64,000 nt of DNA from JAGOLU01 sp037138475. Its GTDB lineage: Bacteria; Patescibacteriota; Microgenomatia; UBA1406; GWC2-37-13. The translations under genes were made by a program, and so were the position numbers. Below the pieces are notes generated by a model. The model had not been told where the DNA came from. It made no database searches and saw only the letters and a list, made by a program, of their open reading frames with translations. The stretch is from assembly GCA_037138475.1 (NCBI GenBank), contig JBAXII010000004.1:16233-80232 (forward strand), in the 5' to 3' direction. Shown piece by piece: positions 32,876 to 40,331 of this stretch (within the stretch, counting starts at the first letter, position 1; the number at the start of each line of letters is the position of its first letter).

Positions 32876-33777
32876 CTTACATGGTCTATAACCTCTAATA
32901 GTTTAGCAGCAGTTGCTTGAATAGCTGGAATAGCTACACTGTTACCCAGTTGTTTCATAGCTTGTCTATCAGAAACAGGAAAAGTAAAGTCTTCTGGAAA
33001 GCCCATTAGCCTTGCCGCTTCCTTTACATTAATCCTTCGAACTAATCCATCAACTATATAAGCATCCCAATTCCTTCGATCATTAATTCCTGAAGCCACA
33101 CCACCAACTCGCAGAGTGTATCCTATTACCTTATCTACTTTTCCTCCAAGTATGTCTGTCATGGTCAGTTTGAGTGGTATTGGGTCTGGGAATGAGAACT
33201 GTATATGATGGTCAGCATCATTTCGAAAACCTACCATATAAAGCCTGGGTCTGTGCGTAGGAGTGCCAAAGTCTGACGCCTTAATAACTTTATGATGAAA
33301 TGAATATCCTAATTTATGGAGCACCTCTCTCATTAGGGAAATGGTTTTACCATCATCATGCGCTAATAACCCTCTGACGTTTTCAATAAAAAATGCTTTA
33401 GGCTTTCTGACTTCAAGGATTCGGGCAATATCAAAAAATAGCGTTCCTCTTGTTTTGTCCATAAATCCCCTCTTGATGCCCGCTTGACTAAAGGGCTGAC
33501 AAGGAAATCCACCAGTGAGAATATCAAATTCAGGTATGTTATCAACAATACACTGATCAGAAGTGGTGACTTCCTTAATATCTCCACCAAAGTGTTTAGG
33601 AATCCTAAAAAGATTAGGATGCCTTGGTTTAAAATAATTCTCATATGTAAGTCTGGCATACTTCTCAAATTCTGAAACATATACACAATCACATCCAAGA
33701 TTGCTAAATGCAATATGGAATCCACCAATTCCTGCGAATAAATCTATAAAAGTATGCAATTTTTTTGACTTTACCAC
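32872..33777 (-). CDS. DNA (cytosine-5-)-methyltransferase, HpaII-type partner
   Basis: 301 residues. C5-methyltransferase motifs in order: I IDLFAGIGGFHIAF, IV GGFPCQPFSQAG with catalytic Cys, VI FFIENVRGLL, VIII HRPRLYMVGF, a short target-recognition region, IX-X AARLMGFPEDF and QLGNSVAIPA. It would protect the genome at the site cut by the overlapping endonuclease, probably CCGG. It starts with GTG (33777), 6 nt after a TATAAT. Confidence 0.92.
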   Translation of the reverse strand: MVKSKKLHTFIDLFAGIGGFHIAFSNLGCDCVYVSEFEKYARLTYENYFKPRHPNLFRIPKHFGGDIKEVTTSDQCIVDNIPEFDILTGGFPCQPFSQAGIKRGFMDKTRGTLFFDIARILEVRKPKAFFIENVRGLLAHDDGKTISLMREVLHKLGYSFHHKVIKASDFGTPTHRPRLYMVGFRNDADHHIQFSFPDPIPLKLTMTDILGGKVDKVIGYTLRVGGVASGINDRRNWDAYIVDGLVRRINVKEAARLMGFPEDFTFPVSDRQAMKQLGNSVAIPAIQATAAKLLEVIDHVR

Positions 33778-33783
33778 CTAAGC

Positions 33784-33789
33784 ATTATA
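33784..33789 (-). promoter_or_regulatory. -10 box of R-M operon, leaderless layout
   Basis: TATAAT on the minus strand ending 6 nt before the GTG start of the methyltransferase gene. Confidence 0.5.
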
Positions 33790-33898
33790 GCTAATAAGAT
33801 GGCTGTATAGTAGGAGTTTATAGTTGGTTTTGAGGCTAAATTAACTTTGTGAGCATGTCAAAATTTTTGCTTGTGCAAAGTGGAGGTATATTGCTGCA

Positions 33899-33916
33899 GG
33901 CAATCCATTGATTGCC
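33899..33916. other. Hairpin between R-M and Shedu genes
   Basis: GGCAATC/GATTGCC with a CATT loop. It lies in a 297-bp AT-rich gap (33778-34074) downstream of the Shedu gene, where I see no gene. No T-run follows on either strand. Confidence 0.4.
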
Positions 33917-34074
33917 ACAATTATTATTCGCATAGACTTACTTGGAGATTGTCGACAGATTGTGCTAAGCCTAAAACATGGAGCGACGGTTATCTTCAAT
34001 ACTATTGAAAACAACATTTAGCAAAATGCTAACAGTGTACTCTGACTACTGTAGTATTTTAAGTGAAATTCATA

Positions 34075-35184
34075 TCATTTCGATAAATTATTCAGTCCGT
34101 TTCTTGCTCTTTCAATAAGATCATCATATGTGATCAATTCTATCCAGTGAAAATATGACATAAGTCGTCTCAAATACTTAGGTTCATTATCTGCAGCTTT
34201 CATAGTTGCACCAACTCTACCAGCACTTTTCCTTCGTCCAATAAGTAAAATCCCCTTTGGCTTGTAATAGCGACATAGATCATCATCGGTTTTTTCAATA
34301 CCGTCTTCGTCATTAAAACTAGTTCGATACTCAGAAAAATAATGTTCAAGATAGCTTGTAAGTTGTCCTAATGCTTCAGAGCATGCGGGCGAAAAGTAGT
34401 GCCTGCCGTGATCATATCGTAAAATTTCAGCTTTTGGAAGTTTTACCTCAAGAATATCGCTCAATCCATCAACTCGCTTCAATCGTCCATCAGGGATTCC
34501 CGCTTCTCCAGCAGGACGATAATCATAAGAGACATACTCTGGCCCAAATATCCATGGAATTTTTCTTAGTTCGGCTTGAACGCCAGAAACTTCTGGAATC
34601 TTCGGATCATCAATAACCCTCTGAAAAGCATCGAGTTCTTGATGTCTTTTTTTTAATCTGTTTGGTGTTAGTCCGAACTTAATTATTTCTCCAGCATCAA
34701 AATCATCAGTATTATCCATAAGCTGGACTACTAGGCTTCTCAATAAGTCTTTGCCTTTGGATGTTTTGGCAAGTGTGTATATTTTCCTTACAAGATCATC
34801 ATCGAAAGTCAAACTTTCGCCAAAAACAATTTGCCGTGATGCAATAGATTTCAAGTCAGATCGATCTAAAAATTCAAGAAATGTTTTTAGTGTCAATAAT
34901 TCATCTAGTGGAAATTTGAACTGCTGAGGATCAGATTGCAATTCACCATTCGCTACTTGATATTTTGTAAATTCAAGCCTATCAATGGCATCTTTTTTTT
35001 TGATAAATGTTGCTGTAATTTTTGTACGATAGCTCTCAGCAGCAATAATTTCACCATCCTCTACAACTGGTTCTGTCGGTGAATCAGAAATGATCGAGAT
35101 GTATTTTCCCTGAGGAAATTCTCCTGTATAAACAGTATCTGTTTTGTAGTTCTCTACATATGCAATGTCTGAATTGTGCTTCAT
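34075..35184 (-). CDS. sduA: Shedu antiphage nuclease (SduA, DUF4263)
   Basis: 369 residues. The C-terminal half has the DUF4263 nuclease fold: QAELRKIPWIFGPEY (about 203-217), then GLSDILEVKLPKAEI, giving D243, E246 and K248 of a PD-(D/E)xK site, then SEALGQLTSYLEHYF. The N-terminal half is the variable part typical of Shedu proteins. Shedu is an experimentally known single-gene defence system. It lies beside the HpaII-type system, and its ATG is 1 nt after the stop of a small upstream ORF. Confidence 0.8.
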   Translation of the reverse strand: MKHNSDIAYVENYKTDTVYTGEFPQGKYISIISDSPTEPVVEDGEIIAAESYRTKITATFIKKKDAIDRLEFTKYQVANGELQSDPQQFKFPLDELLTLKTFLEFLDRSDLKSIASRQIVFGESLTFDDDLVRKIYTLAKTSKGKDLLRSLVVQLMDNTDDFDAGEIIKFGLTPNRLKKRHQELDAFQRVIDDPKIPEVSGVQAELRKIPWIFGPEYVSYDYRPAGEAGIPDGRLKRVDGLSDILEVKLPKAEILRYDHGRHYFSPACSEALGQLTSYLEHYFSEYRTSFNDEDGIEKTDDDLCRYYKPKGILLIGRRKSAGRVGATMKAADNEPKYLRRLMSYFHWIELITYDDLIERARNGLNNLSK

Positions 35185-35185
35185 A

Positions 35186-35392
35186 TTAGTTCATATTAAC
35201 TTTTCTAATGAAAACATGGTTAAGTACTTTGTTTTTATACTTTTGCACTAGTTGTGTCTGCGGGAGATAACAGTGGTATGTACCGCGGACGAGCATACTA
35301 AGTGCGCGTTGGTGGAGCAAGCCGTGATCTGACAGAATCTGAAGTATGGCTATAGAGGTCTCGCGATATTGGGGTGGTGATAGGCTGCTCAT
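35186..35392 (-). CDS. Small winged-helix-like ORF upstream of Shedu
   Basis: 68 residues (start MSSLSPPQYRETS). ETSIAILQILSDHGLLHQRALSMLV looks like the first two helices of a winged-helix domain; the rest is basic. I do not recognise it. It ends 1 nt before the Shedu start, which argues for coupling as a regulator, but it could be a decayed end of a larger gene because the neighbouring DNA also holds a mazG remnant. Confidence 0.35.
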   Translation of the reverse strand: MSSLSPPQYRETSIAILQILSDHGLLHQRALSMLVRGTYHCYLPQTQLVQKYKNKVLNHVFIRKVNMN

Positions 35393-35429
35393 CCTCGTAA
35401 TTGTAATCTTGATTTGGGCTTGGTGGTAG

Positions 35430-35483
35430 CTACAGTTTGTTGTGCTAAGTATGTTTGCCTTTGGCTTTGGAAATGGGGTATTT
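35430..35483 (-). pseudogene. Remnant copy of mazG 3' end
   Basis: These 54 bp match the last 54 bp of the intact mazG-family gene (37401-37454) at about 46-47 positions, same orientation. Read in the mazG frame it gives KYPISKAKGKHT then a stop, then HNKL. The two copies bracket the nuclease-helicase gene as direct repeats. Confidence 0.75.
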
Positions 35484-35498
35484 AGACAGAATTATCTG

Positions 35499-37352
35499 TT
35501 ATTTGGTATCCTGCAGATACCTTCTTGTCTCTTCGTCGACACTCCAAACATAGCAGCCTTTCATCCCTCTAGTCATAAGAGTTCGATATGTATTCTTGAT
35601 GATAGAATCAAGTCGAGATACTGCACTTGCACCATCACGTGCAATAAGTGTCTTTGCGCCCCTGACAGAGCCATCTGTCTTGGCGCGTTTGCTCACATCA
35701 GTGATAACCTTGCCACCACGGACGACTAAATCTGGACCAATGATTACTCCTACATAATCAACTTCAAGCCCTTGGCATGTATGTATACACCCCACCTGAT
35801 GCACTGACTCGGGGGCAAGTATCCACAAGTTGCCATCTGAAGAAAGATTCCATTGTGCGGCAAAGTCAGTACCAGGAAATGTGATGTCCATCAAGCCTGA
35901 ATCCCTTTTGCTCACCCAGTCCCAACAGTACCCCGCAACCAAGCGAGCTTTATTATGCTCTTTATTCTTCTCATAGATTGCATCGCGAAGCTGCGATGGA
36001 GAATCCATCACGCGAAAATCAAAATCTATCTCAGCCAGTGAGGTATTTGCAGTCTCACGTATCTGTAGCGTCTCATCAACCCATGCGAGATACCCATCTG
36101 AGCCATTGCAGCGGAACTGTGACTCCAACTTCATGGTTTGAACTGATGAGCCAAATTGCTTCGCCCATCGTGTGATTTCCTCCTGTGTGCCAATGTCATG
36201 TAATGTCACCTTTTGATCCTCATCAATAAAGAATACGGCGCAACGTGAAGCTTTTATAATTTCTTTTACTTGATTTTCTCCGAGATTACGCATGAGTCCA
36301 GATTTTTCATTTAGTCTATGAGCTTCGTCGACTATCAGAATGTCGTATGCATTTTGAGGCGCATTTAAAAATGATCCTGACCCAGTAAAAAGCATACCGA
36401 AACGAGTCCTCCCCATAGTCCGTGCGAGTTTGCTCTCATATACAGCACGAGGTGCTGCATTTTTTGTAACATATTGAGAGAGCAATCCTCGTCTTGTAGA
36501 TTCAACTAGGAGATTGATGGCAACCACCGACTTTCCTGTTCCTGGTCCACCTTCAACTATTAGCACTTGTTTGTGCTCTGGTTGTGCCATTTTACTGAGC
36601 GCAAGCGCTGTTTCATATACTACCTTTTGGTCATCAATCATCACAAATTCATCATTACCTATCACAACTTTCTCAAGGCTATCAGCAAGACTCTTTGATG
36701 GTTTGATCTTTCCATTATCTATCCGATAAAGCAAGTTCTTGCTACCTCCTACATGGATAAATCTCTTAATGAATTCACGCAGCTTGAGGGCATCATGCTT
36801 CAAAAAAAGTGGCGCCCTTTGTATATGTGCTCGGTAGAAATCGCTGGATATAACTTCGTCTTCCGAATAGTTGTGTAAGTATGCACATGGTTGTAGAGAA
36901 ATCTGGTCCTCATATACTGTTTGATTGAAGTCTTGAAGAAGAGACGCATACGACCACGCTTGGTAGGATGGGTGACTGACCTCGCGTACTCCACCACCAA
37001 CAAAAGTTTCAACCACTGCGTCTTTCTTGGTCGCATTAGCATGACTCCACTGTTTTAACTCAATGATGATTATGTGGGGTGTGCCCTCATGGTCTTCGCC
37101 AGTAATCATAAAATCAATCCTCTTGCTTGTCTGAGGCAGATGATATTCGATCGCGACTTGAGAGTCATACGGGATTGATTTGTCAGCAAGAACACGCTCC
37201 ATATAGCTTAGTGATTCTCGCCATGAGGCGACCTCGCTCTTATTCGTAGAGCGATGAGTTTGTTTGAGGAATGCTTGAAGAATGGTTTCCTCTATGTCGC
37301 CCGCAATCACATCGTGCAGAAAGGCATCCTTTGATTGCTGGTAGATAATCAT
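35499..37352 (-). CDS. PD-(D/E)xK nuclease-DUF2075 helicase fusion
   Basis: 617 residues. The N-terminal third contains a restriction-nuclease-like core with KRIDFMITG (D80) and HIIIIELKQW (E98, K100). The rest is an SF1-like DUF2075 (Schlafen-group-3-type) ATPase: Walker A EGGPGTGKS (about 268-276), Walker B ILIVDEAHRLN, FFIDEDQKV, LESQFRCNG and HTCQGLEVDYVGVI. Such fusions are frequent in defence islands, and an antiviral role is likely but inferred. It is bracketed by direct repeats of the mazG 3' end, which suggests it arrived as a discrete unit. Confidence 0.8.
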   Translation of the reverse strand: MIIYQQSKDAFLHDVIAGDIEETILQAFLKQTHRSTNKSEVASWRESLSYMERVLADKSIPYDSQVAIEYHLPQTSKRIDFMITGEDHEGTPHIIIIELKQWSHANATKKDAVVETFVGGGVREVSHPSYQAWSYASLLQDFNQTVYEDQISLQPCAYLHNYSEDEVISSDFYRAHIQRAPLFLKHDALKLREFIKRFIHVGGSKNLLYRIDNGKIKPSKSLADSLEKVVIGNDEFVMIDDQKVVYETALALSKMAQPEHKQVLIVEGGPGTGKSVVAINLLVESTRRGLLSQYVTKNAAPRAVYESKLARTMGRTRFGMLFTGSGSFLNAPQNAYDILIVDEAHRLNEKSGLMRNLGENQVKEIIKASRCAVFFIDEDQKVTLHDIGTQEEITRWAKQFGSSVQTMKLESQFRCNGSDGYLAWVDETLQIRETANTSLAEIDFDFRVMDSPSQLRDAIYEKNKEHNKARLVAGYCWDWVSKRDSGLMDITFPGTDFAAQWNLSSDGNLWILAPESVHQVGCIHTCQGLEVDYVGVIIGPDLVVRGGKVITDVSKRAKTDGSVRGAKTLIARDGASAVSRLDSIIKNTYRTLMTRGMKGCYVWSVDEETRRYLQDTK

Positions 37353-37400
37353 GAGTAACTAATTGATGTAATTGTACTACTCAATCAGGCATAGTGTAAT

Positions 37401-37751
37401 CTACAGCTTGTTGTACTTGGTGTGTTTGCCTTTGGCTTTGGAGATGGGGTATTTTACCTCGTTTTTCATCAGTTTTTTTTGTGCCATGTCGACCAAGTCG
37501 ATGCCCAGATCCTGACTGATGAGGAGTATATAGTAGAGCGTATCGGCAAGCTCTTCGCCTATATCCTCGCGATGGGTGGCGACATACTTCTGTATCTCCT
37601 CCTCGCTTTTCCACTGGAAGTGCTCCATCACCTCTGTCGCCTCTAGTACGAGTGACATGGAGAGGTTTTTGGGACTATGGAACTGTTTCCAGTCGCGTGC
37701 GTCACGAAATGCTACGATGTCGTCGGCGAGATCTTGGATGGATTTGGTCAT
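37401..37751 (-). CDS. MazG-like nucleotide pyrophosphohydrolase
   Basis: 116 residues from the start at 37751 (MTKSIQDLADD); the longer frame extends into the divergent gene's upstream region. All-alpha NTP pyrophosphatase of the MazG/dCTPase (DCTPP1, RS21-C6) type: FHSPKNLSMSLVLEATEVMEHFQW (with the EExxE-type metal ligands) and EELADTLYYILLI. It would hydrolyse non-canonical or excess dNTPs. Its last 54 bp are duplicated at 35430-35483. A TACAAT lies 6 nt upstream of the ATG. Confidence 0.88.
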   Translation of the reverse strand: MTKSIQDLADDIVAFRDARDWKQFHSPKNLSMSLVLEATEVMEHFQWKSEEEIQKYVATHREDIGEELADTLYYILLISQDLGIDLVDMAQKKLMKNEVKYPISKAKGKHTKYNKL

Positions 37752-37854
37752 GGGAGGATTGTACCGAAAAAAGTGCAGTTCAAGGGTATTAAATGGTATG
37801 AGTCTATAGTACTCTCCTACGAGCTCTCGCTTAAGCTGGAGTATACTGAGGCAT

Positions 37855-38160
37855 ATGATGGACAAGATAAATGATAGTAAGATCGCACTTCTGATCACCT
37901 ATGACTTCTTTGTACTTCTGTTCCTCCTGGCTGTGAATCCGTTCTATCGGTTCACTTCTAGTGCGTATGAGCTCTGGATGTATCCGGTCTTTGTGGGGTT
38001 GTGCGGGCTGTTTGGCTATATGAGCCTGCGGATATATCAGTATTTCGCACATCATAGATCGATCGATGATCTGCCTATCAAGCTGCCCATGACCTCTGCG
38101 GAGTATAAGGAGTATTGGGGTCAGGGAGAGAAGAAAAATGACCCTCCCGAAACAAAATAA
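37855..38160 (+). CDS. Small two-helix membrane protein
   Basis: 101 residues starting MMDKINDSK. Two hydrophobic segments: ALLITYDFFVLLFLLAV (about 11-27) and LWMYPVFVGLCGLFGYMSL (about 40-58). A charged cytoplasmic tail follows, ending QGEKKNDPPETK. No family recognised. A TATACT (37842-37847) ends 7 nt before the ATG. It diverges from mazG across 103 bp. Confidence 0.65.
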   Translation: MMDKINDSKIALLITYDFFVLLFLLAVNPFYRFTSSAYELWMYPVFVGLCGLFGYMSLRIYQYFAHHRSIDDLPIKLPMTSAEYKEYWGQGEKKNDPPETK

Positions 38161-38198
38161 CTGAGGAAAGTCAATCAGGAGAATTCTCAATACGCAAT

Positions 38199-38219
38199 TT
38201 GTCCCGCAGTGCGGGACAA
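38199..38219. repeat. GC-rich hairpin, GTCCCGC type
   Basis: TTGTCCCGCA, G, TGCGGGACAA: a perfect 10-bp inverted repeat with a one-base centre. Same hairpin type as 3426-3453 and 61215-61232. Confidence 0.6.
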
Positions 38220-38274
38220 GCAATCTACAAATAATGGGAATGTGAATGGTAATACTAATCAAATGACATCTCGA

Positions 38275-38357
38275 TACATGCCCGCCTCTGGCGAGAGTTG
38301 GTAAGTGAGTAAAGACGTGGATCCCGGATCACAGGTATGGCATCGGTCCGGGATGAC
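38275..38357. repeat. Dispersed 83-bp repeat, copy A
   Basis: From TACATGCCCGCCTCTGGCG through GTAAAGACGTGGATCCCGG to GGTCCGGGATGAC. A near-identical copy in opposite orientation lies at 63425-63512, 25 kb away and next to the CRISPR array. The few differences are an extra GCT and scattered substitutions. Confidence 0.8.
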
Positions 38358-38374
38358 CCGCCTTCGCTCCCGAT

Positions 38375-38626
38375 TGTAAAAGTCAATACTATCGGTGACA
38401 GAATTTACTGCGGTTCAGTGCCCGGTCAGTCATCTTGAGCGTAGCGTAAGCGGAGTCGACCGCGCCCCTGCCCGCAATGCTACGCATAAGCGTTGCAGGC
38501 GCGGTGCCTCGCTCTTGCGAGCGCAAGGCGGGCAGGAAGATCCCTGATATGTGAGATTCTTCTCCGCCGAATCGGCGGATCAGAATGACCAAGCAAAAAT
38601 CGTCATCGAATTAATTGACTAGTACA
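38375..38626. mobile_element. MITE-like element 1
   Basis: 252 bp bounded by imperfect inverted repeats, TGTAAAAGTCAAT...ATCGGTGACA at the left and TCATCGAATTA...ATTGACTAGTACA at the right. The core is a CTTGAGCGTAGCG...CAGAATGAC repeat related to 3557-3630. No ORF of its own. Flanks are CCGAT and GGGAT, not a clean target duplication. Confidence 0.55.
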
Positions 38627-38709
38627 GGGATGACATACTAAGAGGTTACGATGAGAGTATGAAAGATCCTGAAACGCCGATCCGCCAACCGGCGGAGGTG
38701 GATCAGGAT

Positions 38710-38886
38710 TGTAATAGTCAATAATATCGGTGACAATTTCTTATGTATGTCATCCCCGCGTGCGCGGGGATCTAAAGGAGCCGTACACCTAAACAGCCTC
38801 ATGTATGCCATTGGATCCTCGTGTTCACGAGGATGACGGACCAGTGAGGTTACACATATTCGTCATCGAATTAGTTGACTATTACA
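38710..38886. mobile_element. MITE-like element 2 with possible target duplication
   Basis: 177 bp. Left end TGTAATAGTCAAT (38710-38722) and right end ending GTTGACTATTACA are inverted repeats extending imperfectly over about 26 bp. The core (38750-38837) is a GTCATCCCCGCG...CGAGGATGAC palindromic repeat, the family also found inside the FemAB gene. AGGAT lies directly outside both ends (38705-38709 and 38887-38891), as expected for a 5-bp target duplication. No transposase is encoded. Confidence 0.6.
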
Positions 38887-38916
38887 AGGATGACACGTAG
38901 TGGATCCGAATCGGGA

Positions 38917-39972
38917 TCATTCTGGCTCTCTGGAGTCGAGGAGGTTGGACGCCTTCTCAGCAAACTCGTCAAAGTCAGAGACGTACCTCTTGTCCTCCAG
39001 GACGCGATATTTATCGTACTCTTCCAGCGCGAGAGCTTCCGCCACTGCGTGGCTCACGTTGCCCAGATCTCCCAAGATGTCACGATCGTTGAGTTTCAAA
39101 AATTCACTCAACTTTTTGTCCCAATCGAGCATAAACATCGCTTGCTTGCGTTTGGCTTGTGACTCGGCAAAGATGAGATATTGCTCTACTATACTGTTGA
39201 GACCTGCAAGCTCATCCTTGTTGAGATAATTTTTTGCAATTACGACGTCTGTCTTTCTGATGGCTCCTAGGGGACCATTTTTCCAGTTGGTGAGACCTGC
39301 ATTTGGCTTCGTACTGCTGACGCGGTCGCTGATGATCTCGGCGGCAGTTTGACCTGTGATGGCAAAGTGTAGCTTGTTTTGCACGGTAGCAAAAAAATGC
39401 TGGGCTTCGGTACTATTTTGGTCATAATCTACACTACACTGCGCGTATATGTCGGTAATCTTTTGATAGAATCTGCGCTCACTGCTCCTAATGTCTGCTA
39501 TGCGAGCCAGCTGTTCCTCGAAGTAATCTTGACCGAAAGTGTAGTTGGGAGTTTTGAGCCGTTCGTCGTCCATGGTGAAGCCCTTGATGATGTACTCACG
39601 GAGTCGCTCAGTAGCCCAGATGCGAAACTGTGTAGCCGACACAGAGTTCACTCTGTATCCTACAGAGATAATAGCGTCGAGGTTGTAGTACTTGGCGTCA
39701 TATTTCTTGCCATCAGTGGCAGTTGTTCGGAAATTCCTAATAGCTGACTCTTCATCTAGTTCTTTAGACTTAAATATATTTTTGAGATGTTCATTTATCG
39801 TCGGCACTGTGACACTAAATAACTCTGAAATCTTTTTTTGAGTCAGCCAGATGTTTGCATCATGCAAAAAGATCTCTACTTTCACTTTTCCATCTGAGGT
39901 CTTATAGAGCAGAAACTCTGTGAAGGTGTTGCCTGGAGGTGCGGGAAGTGTTTTCATAGTAACTTGCGTCAC
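38917..39972 (-). CDS. RhuM-family protein
   Basis: 351 residues. N-terminal winged-helix-like part with IWLTQKKISELFSVTVPTINEHLKNIF, then the RhuM core: AIRNFRTTATDGKKYDAKYYNLDAIISVGYRVNS and TQFRIWATERLREYIIKGF. RhuM proteins resemble phage antirepressor/BRO domains and cluster with mobile DNA and toxin-antitoxin or defence genes; the biochemical role is unknown. The frame starts with GTG at 39972; ATG at 39957 is an alternative. Confidence 0.82.
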   Translation of the reverse strand: MTQVTMKTLPAPPGNTFTEFLLYKTSDGKVKVEIFLHDANIWLTQKKISELFSVTVPTINEHLKNIFKSKELDEESAIRNFRTTATDGKKYDAKYYNLDAIISVGYRVNSVSATQFRIWATERLREYIIKGFTMDDERLKTPNYTFGQDYFEEQLARIADIRSSERRFYQKITDIYAQCSVDYDQNSTEAQHFFATVQNKLHFAITGQTAAEIISDRVSSTKPNAGLTNWKNGPLGAIRKTDVVIAKNYLNKDELAGLNSIVEQYLIFAESQAKRKQAMFMLDWDKKLSEFLKLNDRDILGDLGNVSHAVAEALALEEYDKYRVLEDKRYVSDFDEFAEKASNLLDSREPE

Positions 39973-40331
39973 TCATATGCATGATATCGGTCTCACCTGA
40001 CATGCTGATCTGGTCACGGGGGAATAATGGGTCATTGTACTACTCAAACCGGGGGTTTTGGGTGGGAGATAATTCAAGTTGGGAGTGGAGGTGGCAGTCA
40101 CAGAGGGTGATATCGACCATCTCGGCGGCATCACCGAAATGGTCAGAGACTGATTGACCACTCTGTTCACATGCGGTCTTTGCTTTTGTGACGACAGCCT
40201 GCCCCGCTGTGGCGGGGTGGCAATCCCATGCATCGGGAGATTGCGACGTCTCCGCCAGCTGGCGGATCCTCGCAATGACACGCATTAAGGCATGATGCGA
40301 CTCGCGCAGAAGGTGAGCATGTACTCTACCT
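39973..40331. other. Repeat-containing gap at right edge of island
   Basis: No credible gene. Bases 40188-40279 are a dispersed repeat; the rest (39973-40187) shows no structure I can name. Overlapping frames through it are translations of the repeat. Confidence 0.6.
40188..40279. repeat. Dispersed repeat, GTCATTGCGAG type
   Basis: Contains GCCCCGCTGTGGCGGGG and GAGATTGCGACGTCTCCG, and ends GATCCTCGCAATGAC. The right ~45 bp are identical to the right part of 31139-31237. Confidence 0.7.

Larger units (their letters stand above)
38161..38916. other. Repeat nest between membrane gene and RhuM gene
   Basis: About 750 bp with no gene. From left: TTGTCCCGCA hairpin (38199-38219), an 83-bp repeat (38275-38357) with an inverted near-copy at 63425-63512, MITE-like element 1 (38375-38626), a GATCCGCC/GGCGGA hairpin (about 38679-38695), and MITE-like element 2 (38710-38886). 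Confidence 0.75.

Noticed and set aside
38389..38592. 67-codon minus-strand frame in the repeat nest
   Set aside because: It lies wholly inside MITE-like element 1; peptide such as GEESHIS...SLRSQERG is a repeat translation.
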